Source: Oscillibacter faecalis_A
GTDB taxonomy: Bacteria > Bacillota > Clostridia > Oscillospirales > Oscillospiraceae
Assembly (NCBI RefSeq): GCF_029218125.1
Contig: NZ_JARFXX010000007.1
Location: 66,991 to 130,990 of the forward strand
DNA: 64,000 bases
Direction: 5' to 3'
This document shows positions 16,008-24,764 of this stretch, in pieces (the stretch's first letter is position 1; each line of letters starts with the position of its first letter). The notes under the pieces were generated by a model. The model had not been told where the DNA came from. It saw nothing but the letters and a program-made list of their open reading frames with translations, and searched no databases. The position numbers were made by a program, and so were the translations under genes.

Positions 16008-16913
16008 TCAGTTGTCAGATTCCTCTGTTGGAGCCAATAACATTTGCCGCAAGTGCTTTGCGGCAATGCTCAAGGGCTGATTTTTCCGCTGGAACAGGTA
16101 AATGCTGCGGGGAGTGATCGGCTCTTCCAGTGTGATGGGGTAAATTCCAGTAAATTCTGGTGAACCGTAAAGCATTTCGTGGGGGACAAAACCAATGCCG
16201 AGATTGCTGCGAACAACAGGGGGAACCTGATCGATGGTTTCGACTTCCACATCCGGGCTAAAAGGCAGCTTGCAGCGGAGAAAGAGCTCAGAATAAAAAT
16301 CGTGGGAGGAGGTTCCCATCGCAAGGCACACAATGGGATACTCCGTGAGCTTGGCAAGCGTTACAGGCCCCTGTGTCAGTTCGGGAAAGGCAGTTCCGCA
16401 GATCGGAATCTCCTGAATTTCTCCCACCCGCTGCTTTTCAAGTGAATCCGGAACCACAGCCCCTTCGGACACAACCGCAAAATCAGCTAATCCGTTTTGT
16501 ACGGCAGTAAGGCCTTGTGGCGTTGAATTGTTTGTCAGGTAAATGTGAACAAGAGGGTATTCCTTGCGGTATCGGGCAAGAACTCGCAGAAGGCATCCCT
16601 GTAACGCAAGTCCGCTGGCGGCAATATGTACAATACCGCCATGCAAACTTTGATCGGAAAGCAACTCATCCTCACCAGCTTCAATGCTTTCAAAGGCAAC
16701 TGCAATATGCGTATAGAGCTTCTCACCCTCCGGCGTTAGGCGCACTCCCAGTGATGAACGAAAAAACAGGGCGCAATGCAGTTCAGATTCCAATCGCTTG
16801 ATGATTCGGGTAACATTTGGTTGGTTATTATAGAGCGCAGCGGCAGCTCGCGAAAAACTCTTATACTTTGCGGCATAGTAAAAAACACGGTAGCTGTCAT
16901 AGCTGATGTTCAT
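16008..16913 (-). CDS. LysR-family transcriptional regulator
   Basis: At 301 residues this is a normal-length LysR regulator. The winged helix-turn-helix is at residues 1-62 (YYAAKYKSFSRAAAALYNNQ, then VTRIIKRLE), followed by a periplasmic-binding-like effector domain (about 90-290). It is divergent from the malic enzyme gene across 143 bp, the classic layout for a LysR regulator that controls its neighbour. The likely effector is malate or a related C4 acid (inference). The start has AAAGGAGGG upstream. Confidence 0.88.
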   Translation of the reverse strand: MNISYDSYRVFYYAAKYKSFSRAAAALYNNQPNVTRIIKRLESELHCALFFRSSLGVRLTPEGEKLYTHIAVAFESIEAGEDELLSDQSLHGGIVHIAASGLALQGCLLRVLARYRKEYPLVHIYLTNNSTPQGLTAVQNGLADFAVVSEGAVVPDSLEKQRVGEIQEIPICGTAFPELTQGPVTLAKLTEYPIVCLAMGTSSHDFYSELFLRCKLPFSPDVEVETIDQVPPVVRSNLGIGFVPHEMLYGSPEFTGIYPITLEEPITPRSIYLFQRKNQPLSIAAKHLRQMLLAPTEESDN

Positions 16914-17056
16914 ATCAGGACCCTCCTTTGTGAAAAACGGTTATGTAAATTTTATATATGGAGTAGGTTTTCTTCGTATTTCACAAATGCAGAACAAGCG
17001 GATATTATTTTTTTATCAAAAAACGGCAGGAAATGCCGGTAACGGAGGAATAAACA
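16914..17056. promoter_or_regulatory. Divergent LysR/malic enzyme control region
   Basis: The region is AT-rich and holds an 8-bp inverted repeat TTTGTGAA (16927-16934) / TTCACAAA (16980-16987). It also includes a strong GGAGG ribosome binding site at 17043 for the malic enzyme gene. The inverted repeat is a plausible LysR binding site. No confident -35/-10 pair was assigned. Confidence 0.45.
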
Positions 17057-18226
17057 ATGGATTATGCAAAAGAATCTTTGAGATTGCACGGTGAATGGAA
17101 GGGCAAGATCGAAATGGTGACCCGTGTTCCTGTCAAAACAAAGGATGACCTCTCTTTAGCTTACACGCCCGGCGTGGCGCAGCCCTGCTTGGAAATTCAA
17201 AAAGATCCCACTAAGAGCTATGAACTGACCCGGCGTTGGAATATGGCGGCTGTTATTACGGATGGCAGCGCTGTTCTGGGGTTAGGTGATATTGGCCCTG
17301 AAGCCGGTATGCCTGTTATGGAGGGTAAATGTGTGCTGTTCAAGGCATTTGGCGATGTAGACGCATTTCCCATCTGTGTTAAAACAAAGGACGTAGATGA
17401 ATTTGTGGAAACCGTCTACAATATCTCTGGCTCTTTTGGCGGTATTAACCTTGAAGATATTGCGGCACCCCGTTGCTTTGAAATTGAGCGCAAGTTGAAA
17501 GAAAAGTGTGACATCCCTATTTTCCACGATGACCAGCACGGCACTGCTGTTATTACGCTGGCGGGTCTGACCAATGCCCTGAAGGTGGTCGGCAAAAAGA
17601 AAGAAGATGTGCGGATTGTTACTTCCGGTGCAGGAGCGGCAGCCATCGCCATTACGAAGTTGTTGCTTTCCGCCGGGTTCAAGGATATTACAATGTGCGA
17701 CCGCAAGGGCGCAATTTACAAGGGCCGTGAAGGGTTGAACTGGATCAAGGCGGAAATGGCAGAGGTTACGAACCTTGACCATAAGGCAGGTTCTCTTGCG
17801 GATATGCTGGTAGGTGCGGATGTATTTATCGGCGTCAGCGCACCGAACACCGTCACCACTGAAATGGTCAAGACCATGAACAAGGATGCCATCATCTTCG
17901 CCTGTGCCAATCCAACACCGGAAATTTTCCCGGATGCGGCTAAAGCGGGCGGTGCCAAGGTCATTTCCACTGGCCGCAGTGATTATCCCAACCAGATCAA
18001 CAATGTGCTGGCCTTCCCCGGCATCTTCCGCGGAGCCTTTGATGTGCGGGCCAGTGATATTAACGAGGAGATGAAGGTTGCGGCGGCGGAAGCACTGGCG
18101 GCGCTTGTGGGCGATCAGCTCTCCGAGGATTACATCATCCCCGCTGCTTTTGATCCCAGAGTGGGTTCCGCCGTGGCAAAGGCTGTGGCCGAGGCTGCAC
18201 GCAAGAGCGGCGTGGCCCGTATTTAA
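17057..18226 (+). CDS. Malic enzyme (oxaloacetate-decarboxylating malate dehydrogenase)
   Basis: This 389-residue protein matches the short bacterial malic enzymes. It has the catalytic Tyr36 (AYTPGV), a Lys at 91 (MEGKCVLF), metal ligands in NLEDI (Glu133/Asp134) and FHDDQHGTA (Asp158/159), and a nucleotide-binding GAGAAA near residue 191. It oxidatively decarboxylates malate to pyruvate and CO2 with NAD or NADP in the cytoplasm. It lies 54 bp upstream of the 2-hydroxycarboxylate transporter gene on the same strand, so uptake and first catabolic step are co-expressed. Coenzyme preference cannot be told from sequence here. Confidence 0.92.
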   Translation: MDYAKESLRLHGEWKGKIEMVTRVPVKTKDDLSLAYTPGVAQPCLEIQKDPTKSYELTRRWNMAAVITDGSAVLGLGDIGPEAGMPVMEGKCVLFKAFGDVDAFPICVKTKDVDEFVETVYNISGSFGGINLEDIAAPRCFEIERKLKEKCDIPIFHDDQHGTAVITLAGLTNALKVVGKKKEDVRIVTSGAGAAAIAITKLLLSAGFKDITMCDRKGAIYKGREGLNWIKAEMAEVTNLDHKAGSLADMLVGADVFIGVSAPNTVTTEMVKTMNKDAIIFACANPTPEIFPDAAKAGGAKVISTGRSDYPNQINNVLAFPGIFRGAFDVRASDINEEMKVAAAEALAALVGDQLSEDYIIPAAFDPRVGSAVAKAVAEAARKSGVARI

Positions 18227-18280
18227 ATAAGCATATACCAGATTTCCTGAAAAATCAAATCCTTTTGGGAGGGAATCACC

Positions 18281-19666
18281 ATGTCAGAAAAAAAGGAAAC
18301 CTATAAGCTGTTTAATCTTCCATGGTATTATTTTGCTGTTTTTGCCGTTGTAATTCTGCTCGCTACTTATACAGGCAGTCTACCAAAGGGCATGTCTGGT
18401 TGCTTCGCGTTCATGATCGTGCTGGGCACGATTCTCTATGAGATCGGTGAAAAGACGCCTATTATCCGTTCCTATTTAGGCGGCGGTGCCATTGTTGTCC
18501 TGTTCGGTACAGCACTGCTAAACTACTTCAACCTACTGCCGGCACTGACAAAAACGCTGGATGACGGCACCAAGATTTACAATATGGCCTGCAATTATGA
18601 TTTGGTAGGCAATATTACATCTTTTTTTAAACCAACCGGCGCTTTCCTTGATTTTTATATCGCTGCACTAATTACTGGATCAATCCTTGGCATGAACAGC
18701 ACCTTACTGAAAAAAGCAGCAGCACGTTACTTCCCAGCCATCTTGGGCGGTCTGATTCTCTCCTTTGCCCTCTGTATGGGAACTGCCGCCATTATGGGCT
18801 ATGGCACCATCAAAGCGCTGTTGCTCATTGCTCTTCCTATCATGGGCGGCGGTATGGGTGCTGGCGCGGTTCCTCTGTCAAAGATTTTTGAGAGCTCCAA
18901 CACCATGACCGCGGCAGAGGCAATCTCTGTGATGACGCCGGCTGTCGCTATCGGTAACGCCATTTCTATTGTATTTGCCGGCATTGTTGTCAAGGTCATT
19001 GCCAGTAAGAGCTGGAATGGTCAGGGAGCATTGATGCAGACTGGCACCGTAGATCCAAAGGAATTGGAAATCAGTCCTGAGATGCAGGCCAAACGTGACA
19101 AGATCGATGTGAAGAACCTCGGTATCGGTTTGTTTGTTTCAAATTCGTTCTTCGCCTGGGGTTTCATCGTGGCTAAAATCTGGTCGAAGTTTGTTCCGAG
19201 TGTCAGCATCCACGCTTACGCATGGATGATTATCACTGTGGCCATCTGCAAGATCTGCAACCTCCTACCAGAGAATATTGAGGTGGCCTGCTACCAGTGG
19301 TTCCAGTTCGTGATGAAGAACCTGACCACCACGCTGCTGGTCGGCATCGGCCTGTGCTACCTGAGCCTTGATACGGTTATTGAGAGCTTCAGCTTGACGT
19401 ACCTCATTTTGTGCCTTGTCACCTGTGTCGGCGCGTTCTTCGGTGCGGCCATCGTTGGCAAGTGGGTCGGATTCTATCCGGTGGAGGCCGGTATCACCGC
19501 AGGTCTCTGTATGGCAAACATGGGCGGTACCGGCGATGTGGCAGTCCTTTCCGCGGCTGACCGCATGGAATTGATGCCCTTCGCCCAAATTTCTTCTCGA
19601 CTTGGCGGTGCAATCATTTTGATTATCGGCAGCTTGCTGCTCTCCACACTGGGTTCGCTTCTGTAA
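18281..19666 (+). CDS. 2-hydroxycarboxylate transporter (malate/citrate:cation symporter)
   Basis: This 461-residue polytopic membrane protein has the 2HCT (CitS/MaeN) features. An N-terminal TM array is followed by two pseudo-symmetric halves, each with a glycine-rich re-entrant loop: GGGMGAGAVPLS near residue 190 and MGGTGDVAVLSAADRM near residue 412. These proteins import malate, citrate or lactate with Na+ or H+, or exchange them. With the adjacent malic enzyme, malate is the likely substrate. A GGGAGGG ribosome binding site precedes ATG 18281. Confidence 0.9.
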   Translation: MSEKKETYKLFNLPWYYFAVFAVVILLATYTGSLPKGMSGCFAFMIVLGTILYEIGEKTPIIRSYLGGGAIVVLFGTALLNYFNLLPALTKTLDDGTKIYNMACNYDLVGNITSFFKPTGAFLDFYIAALITGSILGMNSTLLKKAAARYFPAILGGLILSFALCMGTAAIMGYGTIKALLLIALPIMGGGMGAGAVPLSKIFESSNTMTAAEAISVMTPAVAIGNAISIVFAGIVVKVIASKSWNGQGALMQTGTVDPKELEISPEMQAKRDKIDVKNLGIGLFVSNSFFAWGFIVAKIWSKFVPSVSIHAYAWMIITVAICKICNLLPENIEVACYQWFQFVMKNLTTTLLVGIGLCYLSLDTVIESFSLTYLILCLVTCVGAFFGAAIVGKWVGFYPVEAGITAGLCMANMGGTGDVAVLSAADRMELMPFAQISSRLGGAIILIIGSLLLSTLGSLL

Positions 19667-19676
19667 CAGCGCAAAA

Positions 19677-19708
19677 ATGGGGGCGCACCGATAATAGTGC
19701 GCCCCCAT
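19677..19708 (+). terminator. Stem-loop after the malate transporter
   Basis: A perfect 12-bp stem ATGGGGGCGCAC/GTGCGCCCCCAT with an 8-nt loop. There is no T tract, so it may protect the mRNA end or attenuate transcription rather than fully terminate it. Confidence 0.6.
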
Positions 19709-19718
19709 GTGGTGAATT

Positions 19719-20297
19719 ATGAAAAAGTATGCTTGTATTCAATGCGGTGCAGCGGCACAGTATCATTTTCGGGCACTGACGATTCATACATTGCACCTTC
19801 GCGAGCCGAGCGGAGAAAAGCGGGTACAGGCTGTAGGTGCTCCAGCGGAATTTCATGTATGCACTGCTTGTGCCCACGAACAGCTCCAAAGAGATTTAGG
19901 TGGCGTGTCTGCAAAAGCCATTTTCCCTTTTGTAGCCATCTTCCTTTTAGGACTGGCAGGTTCCATCGTGTTTTATAGCGGTGAGGGAGCGCTTCGACTT
20001 TGTGGTGTTGCCGCCGCAGTCGGCGGACTTTTGGGGATAGTGGGAACGGTGCGGGAACAGTTCCGTTGCCGTGAACAGTATCGCCAGTTCCCGGAGGCAC
20101 AGGCGTTGGAAAACGCCGCATGGGAAGCAGCAGTCCGCTGTGCGCCCCATAAGTGTGGTGACCATGACCTTACCTACATTCCGGATACAGCGGATACGAT
20201 GGCAATGAAAAATGGAGATTTGATGCTTAGCTATGAACTCCTCCCGGAAATTGCGGTGCAGGCGTGGAATATCCTGCATTCTGCACCGCAATCTTGA
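19719..20297 (+). CDS. Membrane protein with N-terminal zinc-ribbon-like motif
   Basis: This 192-residue protein has CxxC pairs at the N-terminus (CIQCGAA and CTACAHEQ). Two transmembrane helices follow at about residues 68-86 and 90-108 (AIFPFVAIFLLGLAG and LCGVAAAVGGLLGIVG), then a soluble C-terminal tail. It follows the malate genes on the same strand, so it may be part of the cargo operon. The family is not recognised and the ribosome binding site is weak. Confidence 0.6.
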   Translation: MKKYACIQCGAAAQYHFRALTIHTLHLREPSGEKRVQAVGAPAEFHVCTACAHEQLQRDLGGVSAKAIFPFVAIFLLGLAGSIVFYSGEGALRLCGVAAAVGGLLGIVGTVREQFRCREQYRQFPEAQALENAAWEAAVRCAPHKCGDHDLTYIPDTADTMAMKNGDLMLSYELLPEIAVQAWNILHSAPQS

Positions 20298-20359
20298 CGC
20301 TCAAAATAACAGTTATGAGCTGTTTTTTTATAGATACCTGCTTTTTCTACTCTCTATTT

Positions 20360-20409
20360 CAAACAGGACAAACGGTCACTCTTTTAAGGGCGGCCGTTTG
20401 TCCTGTTTG
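20360..20409. repeat. Perfect 16-bp inverted repeat
   Basis: CAAACAGGACAAACGG (20360-20375) and CCGTTTGTCCTGTTTG (20394-20409) are exact complements separated by 18 bp. No T tract follows. It lies in the 226-bp gap after the membrane protein gene. It could be a recombination site, an operator or a transcript-end structure. Confidence 0.6.
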
Positions 20410-20523
20410 GCGCTGTTTGGGTATATGAGTCGATAACAAAATCATATACCGTACATATCAACAAAGCATTTTTCTTATGGGTTTGAAGTCACTATAATAC
20501 ACAAGTCAGATAAGCAGAACGAG

Positions 20524-20739
20524 GTGGGCCATGAGCAGTTGCAAGTGTTCATTGAACCAAAAGGAACGCACCTCATTGCTGAGGGGAAGTGGAAAGAGGA
20601 CTTCTTGCTTGAAATCGAGGATAAGGCAGTCGCAACAAAAATCTTTGTGGATGACAACAAATACAAAATCTGGGGTTTCCATTTTTTTAACGCGGATGTC
20701 CGTATGAACGAGTTTGCAAAAGATATGGAGCGGCTGTAA
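20524..20739 (+). CDS. Possible small protein or gene remnant
   Basis: An open frame from GTG 20524 encodes about 71 residues with plausible protein character (QLQVFIEPKGTHLIAEGKW and so on). No good ribosome binding site is seen, although a TATAAT sits upstream at 20493. It may be the 3' remnant of a larger gene. Downstream at 20820 is a 22-bp match to the end of the excisionase gene at 14133, another sign of past rearrangement here. Confidence 0.35.
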   Translation: MGHEQLQVFIEPKGTHLIAEGKWKEDFLLEIEDKAVATKIFVDDNKYKIWGFHFFNADVRMNEFAKDMERL

Positions 20740-20925
20740 GTAGATAAAGATGGAGGGATGTATTAATTTGTGGTTTTCTATTTTAGAAAGAGATCACAAA
20801 TGCGGGGGGAGTATTCTTTATTTACAGCGGTGCGTTTTTTGAACGAGAAGCATAACTGCGACAGCTTCAATTTGCCACTTCATTTTTTGCAGAAACTGTG
20901 GTATGCTATTTAAGAGGTGAGGACT

Positions 20926-21180
20926 GTGCAGTTTCGACCGTCTGTTTATGATGCCACCAATCAGCAGTTGCCCATAGTTATTGAACCGATGACATAGCAA
21001 GATGCCGCGACAACGACAAGAGAACCGCGGTGGCAGACGGATTGGACCAGCGAGTATATCTCAAAAGGCAAATTTGAAATCTATGGACTAAAAACACAGG
21101 TTGGTGAATTGGTGGCCTTGGGAGTTTATGAGATCAGCGAAGATGTGGTCACCGTCCATATTGTCTATGAGGAGGGCTGA
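20926..21180 (+). pseudogene. Small conserved-looking gene broken by a TAG stop
   Basis: A frame from GTG 20926 (AGAGGTGAGG upstream) runs to TGA 21178. It is interrupted by TAG at 20995-20997 after VYDATNQQLPIVIEPMT. The reading continues sensibly afterwards (EPRWQTDWTSEYISKGKFEI, then YGLKTQVGELVALGVYE). The next gene starts 2 bp after its end, which implies an original operon. The role is unknown. Confidence 0.6.
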
Positions 21181-21182
21181 CA

Positions 21183-21413
21183 ATGGAAGACGCGAAGTGG
21201 TACTTCACCCACGAAACGGAAGAAGATAGATTGTGGTATCGTATCTTTTTTGCGATGTGCCGGAAATTCGGCGTGTCATGGTCGAAAGCCAGCGAAAAGC
21301 AGAAAGCTTTCATTGAGGAAATTACCCGAATCAATTACGAGAGAGAAATGGCAAAACGAAATATGACGGCGAAGCCTGTCCGCGGTTTCTTTGACGCAGA
21401 GGTGTCTGCTTGA
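21183..21413 (+). CDS. Small conserved-looking hypothetical protein
   Basis: This 76-residue hydrophilic helical protein is directly coupled to the broken gene upstream (2-bp gap). Its stop codon overlaps the right-hand arm-type repeat of element A. The function is unknown. Confidence 0.5.
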   Translation: MEDAKWYFTHETEEDRLWYRIFFAMCRKFGVSWSKASEKQKAFIEEITRINYEREMAKRNMTAKPVRGFFDAEVSA

Positions 21414-21434
21414 CCCACACCATGACCCACACGG
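21411..21434. repeat. Arm-type repeats at right end of element A (TGACCCACAC)
   Basis: Two tandem copies of TGACCCACAC match those at 9384-9407 in sequence, spacing and orientation. They begin 134 bp before att2, mirroring the arrangement at the right end of element B. They are probable integrase binding sites. Confidence 0.65.
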
Positions 21435-21544
21435 GGAAATGAGCGGACGGAAACAATGGAACAAACAGGCTGCGACCTTATCCTTTTTGGACAAAAAAAC
21501 GCCGCAAAGCCTTATACAGCAAGGGCTGGAAGGCTCTACGGTGG

Positions 21545-21589
21545 TTGGTAAGGATGAGGTCACCAGTTCGAATCTGGTCAGCAGCTCCA
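21545..21589 (+). other. att copy 2: tRNA 3' half between elements A and B
   Basis: This is identical over 45 bp to att1 and att3, and over the adjoining terminator to att1. The tRNA 5' half is missing. It is the junction of elements A and B, which are therefore inserted in tandem at the same target. Confidence 0.85.
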
Positions 21590-21626
21590 AAAAACACCTG
21601 AAATCTTCGGATTTCGGGTGTTTTCT
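21590..21626 (+). terminator. tRNA-type terminator carried with att2
   Basis: AAAAACACCTGAAATC / GATTTCGGGTGTTTT around TTCG, the same as after att1. Confidence 0.8.
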
Positions 21627-21673
21627 TTTGCTTTTTGCAACTTTTGGAACAAATACAGTTTTGCGGATTTTCG

Positions 21674-21698
21674 TTGACCACATAAAATACCACAGACA
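21674..21698. repeat. Arm-type repeats at left end of element B (TTGACCACA, ACCACAGACA)
   Basis: TTGACCACA (21674-21682) and ACCACAGACA (21689-21698) recur in the same order at the right end of element B (42646-42669). They begin 85 bp inside the att site, compared with 87 bp for the element A repeats. The sequence differs from element A, as expected for a different integrase. Confidence 0.6.
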
Positions 21699-21756
21699 GA
21701 ACGAAGCGGAGTTCCCGACATGGCATCGGGAACTCCGCATTTCCTCTTTGCGTGAT

Positions 21757-23181
21757 TCATGCCGGAGCTTGGGGCTGCTGCCGCTGGGCGGCAATTTCGG
21801 CTTTCATTTGGACGATCAGTTCTGCCAGTTTCTGTTCGCATTCTTTCTCGCTGTGGGCGTAGATATTTCGCGCGAGGCGGTCACCGTTGGGAAGCTTGGG
21901 AGAATACCGTCCTTCCCACAGGTTTTCATTGATCTGGCTGACGCAGCCGGTGCCGGGTCTACGGCGCTGCCCTTTGTGGGGCAGGAAGGTAGATGGAGCC
22001 GGTTTTCTTGGCGCTGTGTCTATATCTTGGAGGGATTCTGATTTGGCGATCCCTCGGTCGATTTTCGCAGCTGCGATTTTCCTCATCTCGTCTGTGACAT
22101 GAGCGTAAACATTCAGAGTTGTTGCGGTAGAGACATGACCGATAATGGTGGAGAGAGTCTTGATGTCCATGCCGTGTTCCAGAGATGCGGTGGCGAAAGT
22201 GTGTCGCAGATCATGAAAGCTGACACGCTTACAGTCTGCCCGCTCCAGTATGGTGGTCAGCCGCTTGCGGACAGCAGCGGGATCTCTGGGCGAGTCATTG
22301 TTCAGCGGGGTGGGGAACAGCCATACAGAGTTTATTTCGGTTTTGTAGTCACTCAGCACCATCAGAACAGGGGGCGGGAGGATGACGCTCCGGTTGGACG
22401 CCTTTGTTTTCGGCTCGGACACTACCAATTCTCCCTTGACCCGGTGTACCTGCCGCTTTACCTGAAGTTCTCCGGTGTTGAAGTTTAGGTCATCCCATTG
22501 GAGGGCGCAGATCTCACCACGGCGCAGGCCGGTGGACAGTTCCAGCAGGAGCAGTTCGAAACAGCCGTCCTCTTTGGACTGGATGAGCAGCCGCTGGATA
22601 TCCTCCGGGGAGAGAACCTGCATTTCTCTGGCTTTTGCAGAGGGGAGGCGGCAGAAGTCGGAAGGATTTTTTGGGATGATCTTCTCAGAGACTGCCTTGT
22701 CCAGCGCCGCGTGGAAGGTGGTGTGGATGCCGCGGACGGTTTGGTCGGAAAGTCCTTCGCCGTACTGTTCCTGCCGGAGCAGACGGCCATTTTGTTTAAG
22801 CCCAGTGTAGAACTGCTGGATGTCGCCGGTGGTGAGTTTGTTCAGCGGAATAGGGCCCAAGTTTGGGATGATGTGCTGATAGATCCGCCGTTCATAGGAC
22901 ATCTGGGTGTTGGGGCGAAGATTTGGCTTTTTGTAGGTCTGATACCAAAAGTCCAGCCATTGGGCGACTGTCATGATCTGCCGGGGTGGTTGCGGCTCGG
23001 ATCCTTTTTGTGCGGCAATCAAACTTTTGAGTTTTTTCTCACATTCGGTCTTTGTTTTTGCCAGCACATTTTTAGTTTTGGGCAGTCCTTTGTCATCGTA
23101 ACCGATGACCACTCGGCCCTCCCAGCGGCCATCACTTCTCAGACGTACGGTGCCGCTGCCGTGTTTTCTCTGCTTTGCCAA
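21757..23181 (-). CDS. Tyrosine integrase of element B with extra C-terminal AP2-like domain
   Basis: At 474 residues this is about 90 longer than the element A integrase. An AP2-like arm-binding domain (1-60), a core-binding domain (about 70-175) and a catalytic domain with Arg220, His323-x-x-Arg326, His349 and Tyr359 are all present. After the catalytic domain a second arm-type domain appears at about 412-462 (ENLWEGRYSPKLPNGDRLAR, then YAHSEKECEQKL), resembling the N-terminal one. The start is TTG 23181 with GGAGAGGAG upstream. Its 5' end overlaps the preceding integrase pseudogene by 43 bp. It reads towards att2, 168 bp away. Confidence 0.88.
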   Translation of the reverse strand: MAKQRKHGSGTVRLRSDGRWEGRVVIGYDDKGLPKTKNVLAKTKTECEKKLKSLIAAQKGSEPQPPRQIMTVAQWLDFWYQTYKKPNLRPNTQMSYERRIYQHIIPNLGPIPLNKLTTGDIQQFYTGLKQNGRLLRQEQYGEGLSDQTVRGIHTTFHAALDKAVSEKIIPKNPSDFCRLPSAKAREMQVLSPEDIQRLLIQSKEDGCFELLLLELSTGLRRGEICALQWDDLNFNTGELQVKRQVHRVKGELVVSEPKTKASNRSVILPPPVLMVLSDYKTEINSVWLFPTPLNNDSPRDPAAVRKRLTTILERADCKRVSFHDLRHTFATASLEHGMDIKTLSTIIGHVSTATTLNVYAHVTDEMRKIAAAKIDRGIAKSESLQDIDTAPRKPAPSTFLPHKGQRRRPGTGCVSQINENLWEGRYSPKLPNGDRLARNIYAHSEKECEQKLAELIVQMKAEIAAQRQQPQAPA

Positions 23182-24345
23182 GGTTTCATCTCCTCTCCAA
23201 GGTAGTCGGTCAGGAAACCGCCCACGATCTCAGCGGCCCGCTTCTGCATATCTCCGGTGGTGTGCGTGTAGGTGTCCAGCGTGAAGCTGACCTTCGTGTG
23301 GCCCAGAATGCCAGCCAGTGTCTTGGTATCCACACCGGAGGACAGGGCATGAGTGGCGAAGGTGTGCCGCAGATCGTGGAAGCGGATGTCCGGCAGACCA
23401 GCTTCTTTCAGTAGTACTTTCAGGCGGTTGTATGCTGTACCGGGGGCGATAGGCTGCTCTGGATCAAAGGGATTAGGGAATATCCATTCGGTCGGCGCTG
23501 TTTTCTTTCGCTCCCGCAGGAGTTGTGCCGTGCTGGGCGGCAGGACGATTTTCCGTGTTCCTGCATAGGTCTTGGTGTCGCCTGTGGTGAGCGGCTTGCC
23601 TTTTTCTTTGAGGAGGGTGCGCCGCACATGGAGCATTTCCTGCTCCGTATCAAAATCCTCCCACCGCAGTGCGCAGATCTCGCCCCGCCGCAGACCGGTG
23701 GTCACCGCGGTGTAGAAGAAATCATGCCAGAACGCATCCTTTTCAATGACTTTCATAAAAGCATCCAGTTGTGCTTCGGTGAAGATCTTCATGGGCGCGC
23801 CGTCAAACTTGGGCGGGTCAACTTCTGCCGCGGGATTGTTGGGGATCAGGTTCTGCTCCATAGCCGTTTTCAGGGCGTGGTGCAGGGTGGTGTGGATGCC
23901 GTGGACCGTTCTGGCGGAAAGGCCGGGGGATTGTCCATCTCTGGGATGTACGCCCGGTTTCCTGCAAGGTGCGGTAGAGCGACCGCAGGTCGACGGCAGT
24001 GATTTTTGAGAGAGTTTTGTTTCCGAGATAGGGTTTGACATGGAGTTCCAGAGAGCGGCGATAGCCGTTCAGAGTGGTGGGACGAAGCGTAGCGGCCATG
24101 TACTCGTCCAGCCATTTGTCCAGCCAGACGGAGAGGGCCATATTGCTTTCTTCAGTCAGGTCTACGCCTTTATAGGCTTCGGTGAGCTGCCGCAGTTTGG
24201 CGGACAGTTCCTTTTGCGTGGGCGCGGAGATGTACCGGAAGATGGCGTCACCGTTGCTTTTGTGTCCCACCACGATACGGCCCTCCCAGCGGTCATCCTC
24301 CCGCTTGCGCACCATGCCGTCACCGGCCGGTCTTCGTTTCGCCAT
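23139..24345 (-). pseudogene. Second integrase of element B, frameshifted
   Basis: The N-terminal part (from ATG 24345, AP2-like domain and core-binding domain) reads to LYRTLQETGRTSQRW. The rest, GLSARTVHGIHTTLHHALKT onwards with GLRRGE, FHDLRHTF, LGHT and DTYTH, is in another frame. The shift is near 23930-23950 at a run of five C/G. All catalytic residues survive, so the break is recent or a sequencing error. With the intact integrase downstream it forms an overlapping pair. Its start directly follows the 100-residue paralogue gene, as in element A, so this is the ancestral integrase position. Confidence 0.82.
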
Positions 24346-24648
24346 TTAGTCCTCCTGTTCCGCCGGATGGCAGATGTGTTCTTCTTCCTCCCGTTCGAAG
24401 GAATAGAGCCTATCTGCCTCCAATTCTTTCGCCATGCCCCACGCCAGCTTGAAGCCAGCCGTGAAGCTCATCAGCTTGGCTTCGACCAGCAACGCGTTCT
24501 GTGCGTCCAACAGCCGTAGCAACTTTCCGCGCCCCACGGCATCCATGTCCCGCCGCAGTTCCTCATGGGCACTTTTGATCTGGGCGTCCAATTCGCTGTG
24601 TTCCTGACGGTCGAAACGCTTTTGCAGGGCTTTCATGTAGTCGTACAT
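24346..24648 (-). CDS. Conserved helical protein (element B paralogue)
   Basis: This 100-residue paralogue of the 10640-10942 gene differs at roughly 15 positions. It has the same AAAAAGGAGGTG ribosome binding site, the same length and the same coupling to a downstream integrase. It is intact although several neighbours are broken, which suggests continued selection or recent acquisition. The function is unknown. Confidence 0.65.
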   Translation of the reverse strand: MYDYMKALQKRFDRQEHSELDAQIKSAHEELRRDMDAVGRGKLLRLLDAQNALLVEAKLMSFTAGFKLAWGMAKELEADRLYSFEREEEEHICHPAEQED

Positions 24649-24746
24649 TGCGGCACCTCCTTTTTGGCAACCACAACACATACCACAACCCGGCGCACAA
24701 AGCTACTGTTTTCCGAAATGTTTCTTTGACTATTGCGGCGCAAAAA
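24649..24746 (-). promoter_or_regulatory. 98-bp conserved leader, element B copy
   Basis: 97 of 98 bases are identical to 10943-11040. It is likely a regulatory leader of the downstream 100-residue protein gene. In element B it is followed upstream by the truncated relaxase. Confidence 0.55.
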
Positions 24747-24764
24747 ATACGTTTCCCAACCTGT

